Part shown: piece after piece, positions 47,851 to 61,160 of the stretch | Layout: every line of letters starts with the position of its first letter | Numbering within the stretch: position 1 is the first letter of the stretch | Assembly: GCF_907165205.1 (NCBI RefSeq) | Contig: NC_058190.1 | Span: 17,926,001-17,990,000, forward strand | Origin: Coccinella septempunctata | Taxonomy: Eukaryota; Arthropoda; Insecta; Coleoptera; Coccinellidae | DNA length: 64,000 nucleotides | Direction: 5' to 3' | Notes under the pieces: model-generated | Told to the model about the DNA's origin: nothing | Database searches by the model: none | Seen by the model: only the letters and a program-made list of their open reading frames with translations | Made by a program: the position numbers and the translations under genes

Positions 47851-49511
47851 ATGGATGTCAACCGACTGAAAAGTGACGAACTTACATGGGAGTTAGAGGC
47901 AAGAGGCTGCACCGTGGGACACACCGTTCAGGAGAAAAGAGCTCAACTGAGAAGGGCCATCCATTCCGACATACCGTTCATGCCAAGAGATGAAATTGAC
48001 CAGGCACAGGAAATTGGGGTTTGTGGTGCCAAGTTGTTCGACTTGATGGGAGAGATATGTGAGTTCGATTTTAATAATAGAGACAATGAGTTGCAGCGCA
48101 TTAGGAGCCGGCTACTGCACGTTCAAGGCCGACTGAGAAGTCTATCTCCGGAAGCTGTCGGTCTGCTTCACAAGAAAACCGAGCTGGAGCACCCTCTGAA
48201 GATGGCTATGAGATTGCTGGAGAATACTCACTGGTTAGGTGGTATTCCAGAGAACCTGTCAGCCGGCACACCGTCGCTGATTGACCGGGAATTACCGGAC
48301 TGCGCATCTAGACTTGGTCCAGGTCTGATTCCGTGTTCAACCACCGTTGGAGAAGCAGACTTGTTGAATTTGGGAGAAGATTGTGACATATCCCGACCGA
48401 CCACTCATGATGACCGGCTGCAGCAAAACCGACAAGAAGTTTGCAGATTATTAACCGAACAAATTGAACGTACTTTTTTGCAGAAACAACCTTCATACCA
48501 GCGACCGCCCGCCGACATCCTCCCATTTACCGTTGAACAAGCACTGCCAACCGACCGAACCAGTGAGGAAAACAGACCGCTAATAACATCCCCTGACTCA
48601 AGGCGATTAGCGAGGGAGTTTGCCGAATCAACCAGGAGAGTTTCATTTGCCTCATCTCCTACCGATACCGCTGGGATGAGAGAAGTAAGAAGCGAAGTAC
48701 CGACGACCAAGGAAGCCGAACTGACGACCGAATACCCGCCGATGAAACCGCCGAAAACCACCGATCATTCCATCGTTCCTACCGTTCCTGTGTGGAAATG
48801 GAACCTGACGTTCGATGGGTCAACCAGTGTGACCTCATTCCTGGAGGAGGCTGAGTATCTTGCCGAGGCTAGAAAGGTGAGCCACGAACAGTTATTCGAG
48901 TCAATATACGAGCTGTTACGTAGGGATGCAAGAGACTGGTACATTCCCCGGAGAGGCACCTTCACCGACTGGACCGATTTCAAAGAACAACTCCGAGAGG
49001 CCTTTCTTCCTCCCGACTACGAGGACATCCTCTTGGAGGAAATCAAGAAACGCACTCAAGGAACCGATGAACGACTCTTGTTGTATGTAACTCGAATGCA
49101 AAACCTGTTTCAGAAGCTGACCGTAAAGCGACCGACCGAGGAAGAACAGGTGAATATCATCCGACGACGTTTACTGCCAGAACTGCAAACCGCCCTGGCC
49201 TTCCAACCGACTTCAACCATAGAAGAACTGCTCCGAAAAGGAAAAGTTTTTGAATTGGTCAAATGGCAAACCGCTAACTATGCTTCGCCACCGATCCAAA
49301 AGAGTCTCATCAACGAACCGCATCTTACCTTCCGAAATTCCCCACCGACCGTCAAACCGATCGGAATGCATCTGCACACTCCGAACCGCACCGAACCGTC
49401 TGAAAAACCGAAAGTAGCTCAGAGCTCTGCAATACCCCAGCGACAAGATGAACCGAAGAATACCGTCCGACCGCCAACCGAAACCCAGTGCTGGAGTAAC
49501 AAGTTGTTGCT
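47851..49511 (+). CDS. gag: Ty3/mdg3-like Gag, truncated in the zinc knuckle
   Basis: Structural capsid protein of an LTR retroelement, acting in cytoplasmic particles. I start it at the ATG in GAAAATGGATG. A GTG two codons upstream is also in frame, but a eukaryotic start favours the ATG. The N-terminus MDVNRLKSDELTWELEARG resembles the SAP-like segment found in mdg3/micropia-group Gag. A proline- and threonine-rich linker follows. The capsid-like core runs from about residue 315 to 475: WNLTFDGSTSVTSFLEEAEY, ELLRRDARDWYIPRRGTFTDW, and FKEQLREAFLPPDYEDILLE. It is followed by a basic, proline-rich tail and QCW, the likely start of a CCHC knuckle. There the gag sequence ends, and the frame runs 19 codons into the ~480-bp repeat (to 49569). 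Protease, RT, RNase H and integrase are absent, so the element is not autonomous. Codons are rich in ACCG. Confidence 0.85.
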
Positions 49512-49697
49512 GGGGGGTCTAAGCCCTTGCTCATTTTTGACCCAAAAAATCGAGATTTTCGATATTTAGTTTTTGAGCTGGAATGGAAGCCTTATCAATG
49601 CTGATTACGAAACCGGAAATCCCAATTGGATCAGACGAATATAACAAGAGATATTGAAGATTGAAATTTTCAACTTTTGAAAAATGACATTTCCAAA
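49512..49697 (+). repeat. Partial ~480-bp repeat unit after the island
   Basis: Resumes at GGGGGGTCTAAGCCC and runs through TTGACCCAAAAAATCGAG to GACATTTCCAAAA, then breaks mid-unit into minus satellite (AATTCAACATGTG). The unit is in plus orientation, so it is not mirrored with the satellite arm that follows. Confidence 0.9.
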
Positions 49698-52600
49698 AAA
49701 TTCAACATGTGCATCTCAATTCGAAAACTATGTGCAGTTTCAAGATTTCGGTCGAATTGGTTTAACAGTTTTTGAGGAATTGATATCACACTTTGCCGAA
49801 TAGACCACTGAAATCACAATTCCTATCTGAACTATCGAACTAAAATTCAACATGTGCATCTCAAATCAAAAACTGTGTACAGTTTCGGGATTTGGGTCGA
49901 ATTGATCCAATAGTTCCTTAGGAATTGAAATGATATTTTGTCGATTCGACCACTGAAATCTCAATTCCTATCTGAACTATCGAACTGAAATTCAACATGT
50001 GCATCTCAATTCGAAAACTGTGTAAAATTTCAAGATTTGGTTGGAATTGATCCAACAGTTTTCGAGGAATTGATATCACACTTTGCCGAATTGACCACTG
50101 AAATCTCAATTCCTATCTGAACTATCGAACTGAAATTCAACATGTGCATCTCAATTCGGACACTATGTGCAGTTTCAAGATTTGGTTCGAATCGATCCAA
50201 TAGTTCCTTAGGAATTGAAATGATATTTTGCCGAATCGACTACTGAAATCATCATTCCTATCAGAACTATCGATCTGAAATTCAACATTAGCATCTCAAT
50301 TCGAAAACTATGTGCAGTTTCAAGATTTGGGTCGAATTGGTTCAACAGTTTTTGAGGAATTGATATCACACTTTGCCGAATAGACCACTGAAATCTCAAT
50401 TCCTATCTGCACTATCGAACTGAAATTCAACATGTGCATCTCAATTCGAAAACTATGTGCAGTTTCAAGATTCGGTTCGAATTGATCCAACAGTTTTCGA
50501 GGAATTGATATCACACTTTGCCGAATTGACCACTGAAATCTCAATTCCTATCTGAACTATCGAACTGAAATTCAACATGTGCATCTCAATTCGAAAACTA
50601 TGTGCAGTTTCAAGATTTGGTTCGAATCGATCCAATAGTACCTTAGGAATTGAAATGATATTTTGCCGAATCGACTACTGAAATCTCCATTCCTATCAGA
50701 ACTATCGATCTGAAATTCAACATGTGCATCTCAATTCGAAAACTATGTGCAGTTTCAAGATTTGGTTCGAATTGATCCAACAGTATTCAAGGAATTGTTA
50801 TCACACTTTGCCGAATTGACCACTGAAATCTCAATTCCTATCTGAACTATCGAACTGAAATTCAACATGGGCCTCTCAATCCGAAAACTATGTGCACTTT
50901 CAAGATTTGGTTCGAATTGATCCAATAGTTCCTTAGGAATTGAAATGATATTTTGTCGAATCGACTTCTGAATTCTTAATTCCTATTAGAACTATCGATC
51001 TGAAATTCAACATGTGCATTTCCTTTCGAAAACTATGTGCAGTTTCAAGATTTGGTTCGAATTGATCCAACAGTTTTCGAGGAATTGATATCACACTTTG
51101 CCGAATAGACCACTGAAATCTCAATTCCTATCTGCACTATCGAACTGAAATTCAATATGTGCATCTCAATTCGAAAACTATGTGCAGTTTCAAGATTTGG
51201 GTCGAATTGGTTCAACAGTTTTTGAGGAATTGATATCACACTTTGCCGAATAGACCACTGAAATCTCAATTCCTATCTGCACTATCGAACTGAAATTCAA
51301 CATGTGCATCTCAATTCGAAAACTATGTGCAGTTTCAAGATTTGGTTCGAATTGATCCAACAGTTTTCGAGTAATTGATATCACACTTTGCCGAATTGAC
51401 CACTGAAATCTCAATTCCCATCTGAACTATCGAACTGAAATTCAACATGTACATCTCAATCCGAAAACTATGTGCAGTTTCAAGATTTGGTTCGAATTGA
51501 TCCAACAGTTTTCGAGGAATTGATATCACAATTTGCCTAATAGACAACTAGAATCTCAATTCCTATCTGAACTATCGAACTGAAATTCAACATGTGCATC
51601 TCAATTCGAAAACTATGTGCAGTTTCAAGATTTGGTTCGAATCGATCCAATAGTTCCTTAGGAATTTAAATGATATTTTGCCGAATCGACTACTGAAATC
51701 TTCATTCCTATCAGAACTATCGATCTGAAATTCAACATGTGCATCTCAATTCGTAAACTATGTGCAGTTTCAAGATTTGGGTCGAATTGGTTCAACAGTT
51801 TTTGAGGAATTGATATCACACTTTGCCGAATAGACCACTAAAATCTCAATTCCTATCTGCACCATCGAACTGAAATTCAACATGTGCATCTCAATTCGAA
51901 AACTATGTGCAGTTTCAAGATTTGGTTCGAATTGATCCAACAGTTTTCGAGGAATTGATATCACACTTTGCCGAATAGACCACTGAAATCTCAATTCCTA
52001 TCTGCACTATCGAACTGAAATTCAACATGTGCATCTCAATTCGAAAACTATGTGCAGTTTCAAGATTTGTTTCGAATTGATCCAACAGTTTTCGAGGAAT
52101 TGATATCACACTTTGCCGAATTGACCACTGAAATCTCAATTCCTATCTGAACTATCGAACTGAAATTCAACATGTACATCTCAATCCGAAAACTATGTGC
52201 AGTTTCAAGATTTGGTTCGAATTGATCCAATAGTTTTCGAGGAATTGATATCACACTTTGCCGAATTGACCACTGAAATCTCAATTCTATCGAACTATCG
52301 AACTGAAATTCAACATGTGCATCTCAATTCGAAAACTGTGTGAAATTTGAAGATTTGGTTCGAATTGAATCAACAGTTTTCGAGGAATTGATATCACACT
52401 TTGCCAAATTACTGAAATCTCAATTCCTATCTGAACTATCGAACTGAAATTCAACATGTGCATCTCAATTCGAAAACTATGTGCAGTTTCAAGATTTGGT
52501 TCGAATCGATCCAATAGTTCCTTAGGAATTGAAATGATATTTTGCCGAATCGACTACTGAAATCTTCATTCATATCAGAACTATCGATCTGAAATTCAAC

Positions 52601-55600
52601 ATGTGCATCTCAATTCGAAAACTCTGTGCAGTTTCAAGATTTGGGTCGAATTGGTTCAACAGTTTTAGAGGAATTGATATCACACTTTGCCGAATAGACC
52701 ACTGAAACCTCAATTCCTATCAGAACTATCGAACTGAAATTCAACATATGCATCTTATTTCGAAAACTATGTTCAGTTTCAAGATTTGGTTCGAATTGAT
52801 CCAACAGTTTTCGAGGAATTGATATCACAATTTGCCGAATAGACCACTAGAATCTCAATTCCTATCTGCACTATCGAACTGAAATTCAACATGTGCATCT
52901 CAATTCGAAAACTATGTGCAGTTTCGAGATTCGATTCGAATTGATCCAACAGTTTTCGATATTTTGTCGAATCGCCTTCTGAAATCTCCATTCCTATTAG
53001 AACTATCGATCTGAAATTCAACATGTGCATATCATTTCGACAACTATGTGCAGTTTCAAGATTTGGTTCGAATTGATCCAACAGTTTTCGAGGAATTGAT
53101 ATCACACTTTGCCGAATTGACCACTGAAATCTCAATTCCTATCTGAACTATCGAACTGAAATTCAACATGTGCATCTCAATTCGAAAACTATGTGCAGTT
53201 TCAAGATTTGGTTCGAATCGATCCAATAGTTCCTTAGGAATTGAAATGATATTTAGCCGAATCGACTACTGAAATCTTCATTCCTATCAGAACTATCGAT
53301 CTGAAATTCAACATTTGCATCTCAATTCGAAAACTATGTGCAGTTTCAAGATTTGGGTCGAATTGGTTCAACAGTTTTTGAGGAATTGATATCACACTTT
53401 GCCAAATAGACCACTGAAATCTCAATTCCTATCTGAACTATCGAACTGAAATTCAACATGTGCATCTCAATTCGAAAACTATGTGCAGTTTCAAGATTTG
53501 GTTCGAATTGATCCAACAGTTTTCGAGTAATTGATATCACACTTTGCCGAATTGACCACTGAAATCTCAATTCCCATCTGAACTATCGAACTGAAATTCA
53601 ACATGTACATCTCAATCCGAAAACTATGTGCAGTTTCAAGATTTGGTTCGAATTGATCCAACAGTTTTCGAGGAATTGATATCACAATTTGCCTAATAGA
53701 CAACTAGAATCTCAATTCCTATCTGAACTATCGAACTGAAATTCAACATGTGCATCTCAATTCGAAAACTATGTGCAGTTTCAAGATTTGGTTCGAATCT
53801 ATCCAATAGTTCCTTAGGAATTTAAATGATATTTTGCCGAATCGACTACTGAAATCTTCATTCCTATCAGAACTATCGATCTGAAATTCAACATGTGCAT
53901 CTCAATTCGTAAACTATGTGCAGTTTCAAGATTTGGGTCGAATTGGTTCAACAGTTTTTGAGGAATTGATATCACACTTTGCCGAATAGACCACTAAAAT
54001 CTCAATTCCTATCTGCACTATCGAACTGAAATTCAACATAAGCATCTCAATTCGAAAACTATGTGCAGTTTCAAGATTTGGTTCGAATTGATCCAACAGT
54101 TTTCGAGGAATTGATATCGCACTTTGCCGAATTGACCACTGAAATCTCAATTCCTATCTGAACTATCAAACTGAAATTCAACATGTGCATCTCAATTCGA
54201 AAACTATGTGCAGTTTCAAGATTTGGTTCGAATTGGTTCAACAGTTTTTGAGGAATTGATATCCCACTTTTCCGAATAGACCACTAAAATCTCAATTCCT
54301 ATCTGCACTATCGAACTGAAATGTGCATCTCAATTCGAAAACTATGAGCAGTTTCAAGATTTGGTTCGAATTGATCCAATAGTTCTTTAGGAATTGAAAT
54401 GATATTTTGTCGAATCGACTTCTGAAATCTCCATTCCTATTAGAACTATCGATCTGAAATTCAACATGTGAATCTCATTTCGAAAACTATGTGCAGTTTC
54501 AAGATTTGGTTCGAATTGGTCCAACAGTTTTCGAGGAATTGATATCACACTTTGCCGAATAGACCACTGAAATCTCAATTCCTATCTGCACTATCGAACT
54601 GAAATTCAACATGTGCATCTCAATTCGAAAACTATGTGCAGTTTCAAGATTTGGTTCGAATTGATCCAACAGTTTTCGAGGAATTGATATCACAATTTGC
54701 CGAATAGACCACTAGAATCTCAATTCCTATCTGCACTATCGAACTGAAATTCAACATGTGCATCTCAATTCGAAAACTATGTGCAGTTTCGAGATTCGGT
54801 TCGAATTGATCCAACAGTTTTCGATATTTTGTCGAATCGCCTTCTGAAATCTCCATTCCTATTAGAACTATCGATCTGAAATTCAACATGTGCATATCAT
54901 TTCGATAACTATGTGCAGTTTCAAGATTTGGTTCGAATTGATCCAACAGTTTTCGAGGATTTGATATCACACTTTGCCGAATTGACCACTGAAATCTCAA
55001 TTCCTATCTGAACTATCGAACTGAAATTCAACATGTGCATCTCAATTCGAAAACTATGTGCAGTTTCAAGATTTGGTTCGAATCGATCCAATAGTTCCTT
55101 AGGAATTGAAATGATATTTAGCCGAATCGACTACTGAAATCTTCATTCCTATCAGAACTATCGATCTGAAATTCAACATTTGCATCTCAATTCGAAAACT
55201 ATGTGCAGTTTCAAGATTTGGGTCGAATTGGTTCAACAGTTTTTGAGGAATTGATATCACACTTTGCCAAATAGACCACTGAAATCTCAATTCCTATCTG
55301 CACTATCGAACTGAAATTCAACATGTGCATCTCAATTCGAAAACTATGTGCAGTTTCAAGATTTGGTTCGAATTGATCCAACAGTTTTCGAGTAATTGAT
55401 ATCACACTTTGCCGAATTGACCACTGAAATCTCAATTCCCATCTGAACTATCGAACTGAAATTCAACATGTGCATCTCAATCCGAAAACTATGTGCAGTT
55501 TCAAGATTTGGTTCGAATTGATCCAACAGTTTTCGAGGAATTGATATCACAATTTGCCTAATAGACAACTAGAATCTCAATTCCTATCTGAACTATCGAA

Positions 55601-58600
55601 CTGAAATTCAACATGTGCATCTCAATTCGAAAACTATGTGCAGTTTCAAGATTTGGTTCGAATCGATCCAATCGTTCCTTAGGAATTTAAATGATATTTT
55701 GCCGAATCGACTACTGAAATCTTCATTCCTATCAGAACTATCGATCTGAAATTCAACATGTGCATCTCAATTCGTAAACTATGTGCAGTTTCAAGATTTG
55801 GGTCGAATTGGTTCAACAGTTTTTGAGGAATTGATATCACACTTTGCCGAATAGACCACTAAAATCTCAATTCCTATCTGCACTATCGAACTGAAATTCA
55901 ACATAAGCATCTCAATTCGAAAACTATGTGCAGTTTCAAGATTTGGTTCGAATTGATCCAACAGTTTTCGAGGAATTGATATCGCACTTTGCCGAATTGA
56001 CCACTGAAATCTCAATTCCTATCTGAACTATCAAACTGAAATTCAACATGTGCATCTCAATTCGAAAACTATGTGCAGTTTCAAGATTTGGTTCGAATTG
56101 GTTCAACAGTTTTTGAGGAATTGATATCACACTTTTCCGAATAGACCACTAAAATCTCAATTCCTATCTGCACTATCGAACTGAAATTAAACATGTGCAT
56201 CTCAATTCGAAAACTATGAGCAGTTTCAAGATTTGGTTCGAATTGATCCAATAGTTCTTTAGGAATTGAAATGATATTTTGTCGAATCGACTTCTGAAAT
56301 CTCCATTCCTATTAGAACTATCGATCTGAAATTCAACATGTGAATCTCATTTCGAAAACTATGTGCAGTTTCAAGATTTGGTTCGAATTGGTCCAACAGT
56401 TTTTGAGGAATTAATATCACACTTTGCCGAATAGACCACTGAAATCTCAATTCCTATCTGCACTATCGAACTGAAATTCAACATGTGCATCTCAATTCGA
56501 AAACTACGTGCAGTTTCAAGATTTGGTTCGAATTGATCCAACAGTTTTCGAAGAATTGATATCACACTTTGCCGAATTGACAACTGAAATCTCAATTCCT
56601 ATCTGAACTATCAAACTGAAATTCAACATGTGCATCTCAATTCGAAAACTATGTGCAGTTTCAAGATTTGGTTCGAATTGGTTCAACAGTTTTTGAGGAA
56701 TTGATATCACACTTTGCCGAATAGACCACTGAAATCTCAATTCCTATCAGCACTATCGAACTGAAATTCAACATGTGCATCTCAATTCGAAAACTATGTG
56801 CAGTTCCCACATTTGGTTCGAATTGATCCAACAGTTTTCGAGGAATTGATATCACACTTTGCCGAATTGACCACTGAAATCTCAATTCCTATCTGAACTA
56901 TCGAACTGAAATTCAACATGTGCATCTCAATTCGAAAACTATGTGCAGTTTCAAGATTTGGTTCGAATCGATCCAACAGTTTTCGAGGAATTGATATCAC
57001 ACTTTGCCGAATAGACCACTGAAATCTCAATTCCTATCTGCACTATCGAACTGAAATTCAACATGTGCATCTCAATTCGAAAACTATGTGCAGTTTCAAG
57101 ATTTGGTTCGAATCGATCCAATAGTTCCTTAGGAATTGAAATGATATTTTGCCGAATCGACTACTGAAATCTTCATTCCTATCAGAACTATCGATCTGAA
57201 ATTCAACATGTGCATCTCAATTCGAAAACTATGTGCAGTTTCAAGATTTGGGTCGAATTGGTTCAACAGTTTTTGAGGAATTGATATCACACTTTGCCGA
57301 ATAGACCACTAAAATCTCAATTCCTATCTGCACCATCGAACTGAAATTCAACATGTGCATCTCAATTCGAAAACTATGTGCAGTTTCAAGATTTGGTTCG
57401 AATTGATCCAACAGTTTTCGAGGAATTGATATCACACTTTGCCGAATTGACCACTGAAATCTCAATTCCTATCTGAACTATCGAACTGAAATTCAACATG
57501 TGCATCTCAATTCGAAAACTATGTGCAGTTTCAAGATTTGGTTCGAATCGATCCAATAGTTCCTTAGGAATTGAAATGATATTTTGCCGAATCGACTACT
57601 GAAATCTTCATTCCTATCAGAACTATCGATCTGAAATTCAACATGTGCATCTCAATTCGAAAACTATGTGCAGTTTCAAGATTTGGGTCGAATTGGTTCA
57701 ACAGTTTTTGAGGAATTGATATCACACTTTGCCGAATAGACCACTAAAATCTCAATTCCTATCAGAACTATCGATCTGAAATTCAACATGTGCATCTCAA
57801 TTCGAAAACTATGTGCAGTTTCAAGATTTGGGTCGAATTGGTTCAACAGTTTTTGAGGAATTGATATCACACTTTGCCGAATAGACCACTAAAATCTCAA
57901 TTCCTATCTGCACCATCGAACTGAAATTCAACATGTGCATCTCAATTCGAAAACTATGTGCAGTTTCAAGATTTGGTTCGAATTGATCCAACAGTTTTCG
58001 AAGAATTGATATCACACTTTGCCGAATTGACCACTGAAATCTCAATTCCTATCTGAACTATCGAACTGAAATTCAACATGTACATCTCAATCCGAAAACT
58101 ATGTGCAGTTTCAAGATTTGGTTCGAATTGATCCAATAGTTTTCGAGGAATTGATATCACACTTTGCCGAATTGACCACTGAAATCTCAATTCTATCGAA
58201 CTATCGAACTGAAATTCAACATGTGCATCTCAATTCGAAAACTGTGTGAAATTTGAAGATTTGGTTCGAATTGAATCAACAGTTTTCGAGGAATTGATAT
58301 CACACTTTGCCAAATTACTGAAATCTCAATTCCTATCTGAACTATCGAACTGAAATTCAACATGTGCATCTCAATTCGAAAACTATGTGCAGATTCAAGA
58401 TTTGGTTCGAATCGATCCAATAGTTCCTTAGGAATTGAAATGATATTTTGCCGAATCGACTACTGAAATCTTCATTCATATCAGAACTATCGATCTGAAA
58501 TTCAACATGTGCATCTCAATTCGAGAACTCTGTGCAGTTTCAAGATTTGGGTCGAATTGGTTCAACAGTTTTAGAGGAATTGATATCACACTTTGCCGAA

Positions 58601-60886
58601 TAGACCACTGAAACCTCAATTCCTATCAGAACTATCGAACTGAAATTCAACATATGCATCTTATTTCGAAAACTATGTTCAGTTTCAAGATTTGGTTCGA
58701 ATTGATCCAACAGTTTTCGAGGAATTGATATCACAATTTGCCGAATAGACCACTAGAATCTCAATTCCTATCTGCACTATCGAACTGAAATTCAACATGT
58801 GCATCTCAATTCGAAAACTATGTGCAGTTTCGAGATTCGGTTCGAATTGATCCAACAGTTTTCGATATTTTGTCGAATCGCCTTCTGAAATCTCCATTCC
58901 TATTAGAACTATCGATCTGAAATTCAACATGTGCATATCATTTCGACAACTATGTGCAGTTTCAAGATTTGGTTCGAATTGATCCAACAGTTTTCGAGGA
59001 ATTGATATCACACTTTGCCGAATTGACCACTGAAATCTCAATTCCTATCTGAACTATCGAACTGAAATTCAACATGTGCATCTCAATTCGAAAACTATGT
59101 GCAGTTTCAAGATTTGGTTCGAATCGATCCAATAGTTCCTTAGGAATTGAAATGATATTTAGCCGAATCGACTACTGAAATCTTCATTCCTATCAGAACT
59201 ATCGATCTGAAATTCAACATTTGCATCTCAATTCGAAAACTATGTGCAGTTTCAAGATTTGGGTCGAATTGGTTCAACAGTTTTTGAGGAATTGATATCA
59301 CACTTTGCCGAATAGACCACTGAAATCTCAATTCCTATCTGCACTATCGAACTGAAATTCAACATGTGCATCTCAATTCGAAAACTATGTGCAGTTTCAA
59401 GATTTGGTTCGAATTGATCCAACAGTTTTCGAGGAATTGATATCACACTTTGCCGAATTGACCACTGAAATCTCAATTCCCATCTGAACTATCGAACTGA
59501 AATTCAACATGTACATCTCAATCCGAAAACTATGTGGAGTTTCAAGATTTGGTTCGAATTGATCCAACAGTTTTCGAGGAATTGATATCACAATTTGCCT
59601 AATAGACAACTAGAATCTCAATTCCTATCTGAACTATCGAACTGAAATTCAACATGTGCATCTCAATTCGAAAACTATGTGCAGTTTCAAGATTTGGTTC
59701 GAATCGATCCAATAGTTCCTTAGGAATTTAAATGATATTTTGCCGAATCAACTACTGAAATCTTCATTCCTATCAGAACTATCGATCTGAAATTCAACTT
59801 GTGCATCTCAATTCGAAAACCATGTGCGTTTTCAAGAATTGAACCAACAGTTTTCGATGAATTGATATCACACTTTGCCGAATAGACCACTGAAATCTCA
59901 ATTCCTATCTGCACTATCGAACTGAAATTCAACATGTGCATCTCAATTCGAAAACTATGTGCAGTTTCAAGATTTGGTTCGAATTGATCCAACAGTTTTC
60001 GAGGAATTGATATCACACTTTGCCGAATTGACCACTGAAATCTCAATTCCCATCTGAACTATCGAACTGAAATTCAACATGTACATCTCAATCCGAAAAC
60101 TATGTGCAGTTTCAAGATTTGGTTCGAATTGATCCAACAGTTTTCGAGGAATTGATATCACAATTTGCCTAATAGACAACTAGAATCTCAATTCCTATCG
60201 GAACTATCGAACTGAAATTCAACATGTGCATCTCAATTCGAAAACTATGTGCAGTTTCAAGATTTGGTTCGAATCGATCCAATAGTTCCTTAGGAATTTA
60301 AATGATATTTTGCCGAATCGACTACTGAAATCTTCATTCCTATCAGAACTATCGATCTGAAATTCAACATGTGCATCTCAATTCGTAAACTATGTGCAGT
60401 TTCAAGATTTGGGTCGAATTGGTTCAACAGTTTTTGAGGAATTGATATCACACTTTGCCGAATAGACCACTAAAATCTCAATTCCTATCTGCACTATCGA
60501 ACTGAAATTCAACATAAGCATCTCAATTCGAAAACTATGTGCAGTTTCAAGATTTGGTTCGAATTGATCCAACAGTTTTCGAGGAATTGATATCGCACTT
60601 TGCCGAATTGACCACTGAAATCTCAATTCCTATCTGAACTATCAAACTGAAATTCAACATGTGCATCTCAATTCGAAAACTATGTGAAGTTTCAAGATTT
60701 GGTTCGAATTGGTTCAACAGTTTTTGAGGAATTGATATCACACTTTTCCGAATAGACCACTAAAATCTCAATTCCTATCTGCACTATCGAACTGAAATTG
60801 AACATGTGCATCTCAATTCGAAAACTATGAGCAGTTTCAAGATTTGGTTCGAATTGATCCAATAGTTCTTTAGGAATTGAAATGAT
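49698..60886 (-). repeat. 145-bp satellite array, minus-oriented block 7 (inverted arm)
   Basis: About 77 minus monomers, the inverse of block 2. Matching monomers have a constant coordinate sum of 63511 from 2770 to about 12000 (for example 3465 with 60046 and 10376 with 53135), meaning no net length change over about 9.2 kb. Nearer the ~480-bp repeat the sum becomes 63366, one extra monomer. The GTTCCCACATTTGG marker is at 56814 and the AAAATTTCAAGATTTGGTTGG marker at 50025. Higher-order units are at about 52788-54659 and 54660-56531. Confidence 0.97.
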
Positions 60887-61160
60887 AATTCAATTCCTAA
60901 GGAACTATTGGATCGATTCGAACCAAATCTTGAAACTGCACATAGTTTTCGAATTGAGATGCACAATTCCTATCTGAACTATCGAACTGAAATTCAATAT
61001 GTGCATCTCAATTCGAAAACTATGAGCAGTTTCAAGATTTGGTTCGAATTGATCCAATAGTTCTTTAGGAATTGAAATGATAATTCAATTCCTAAGGAAC
61101 TATTGGATCGATTCGAACCAAATCTTGAAACTGCACATAGTTTTCGAATTGAGATGCACA
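60766..61160. repeat. Zigzag fold-back region: three flips in ~230 bp
   Basis: Orientation goes minus to plus near 60887 (GAATTGAAATGATAATTCAA), plus to minus near 60965 (GATGCACAATTCCTATCTG) and minus to plus near 61085 (the same GAAATGATAATTCAATTCC join). TTCTTTAGGAATTG recurs at 60866 and 61061, so a ~195-bp segment holding the fold-back was itself tandemly duplicated. The left-arm counterpart at 2637 has a single flip. Confidence 0.85.

Larger units (their letters stand above)
40122..49511. mobile_element. Nested transposon island inside one ~480-bp unit
   Basis: The repeat unit breaks after GGTCATT and resumes with GGGGGGTCTAAGCCC, losing only a few bases. Between them lie, in order: a Helitron gene fragment, an R2-like LINE, a reversed jockey/CR1-like LINE carrying a piggyBac-like element, the second Helitron fragment, and an LTR element cut in gag. 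Neither edge is a natural transposon terminus; both are internal coding sequence. The island therefore probably entered as one piece of rearranged DNA rather than by transposition. Confidence 0.8.
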
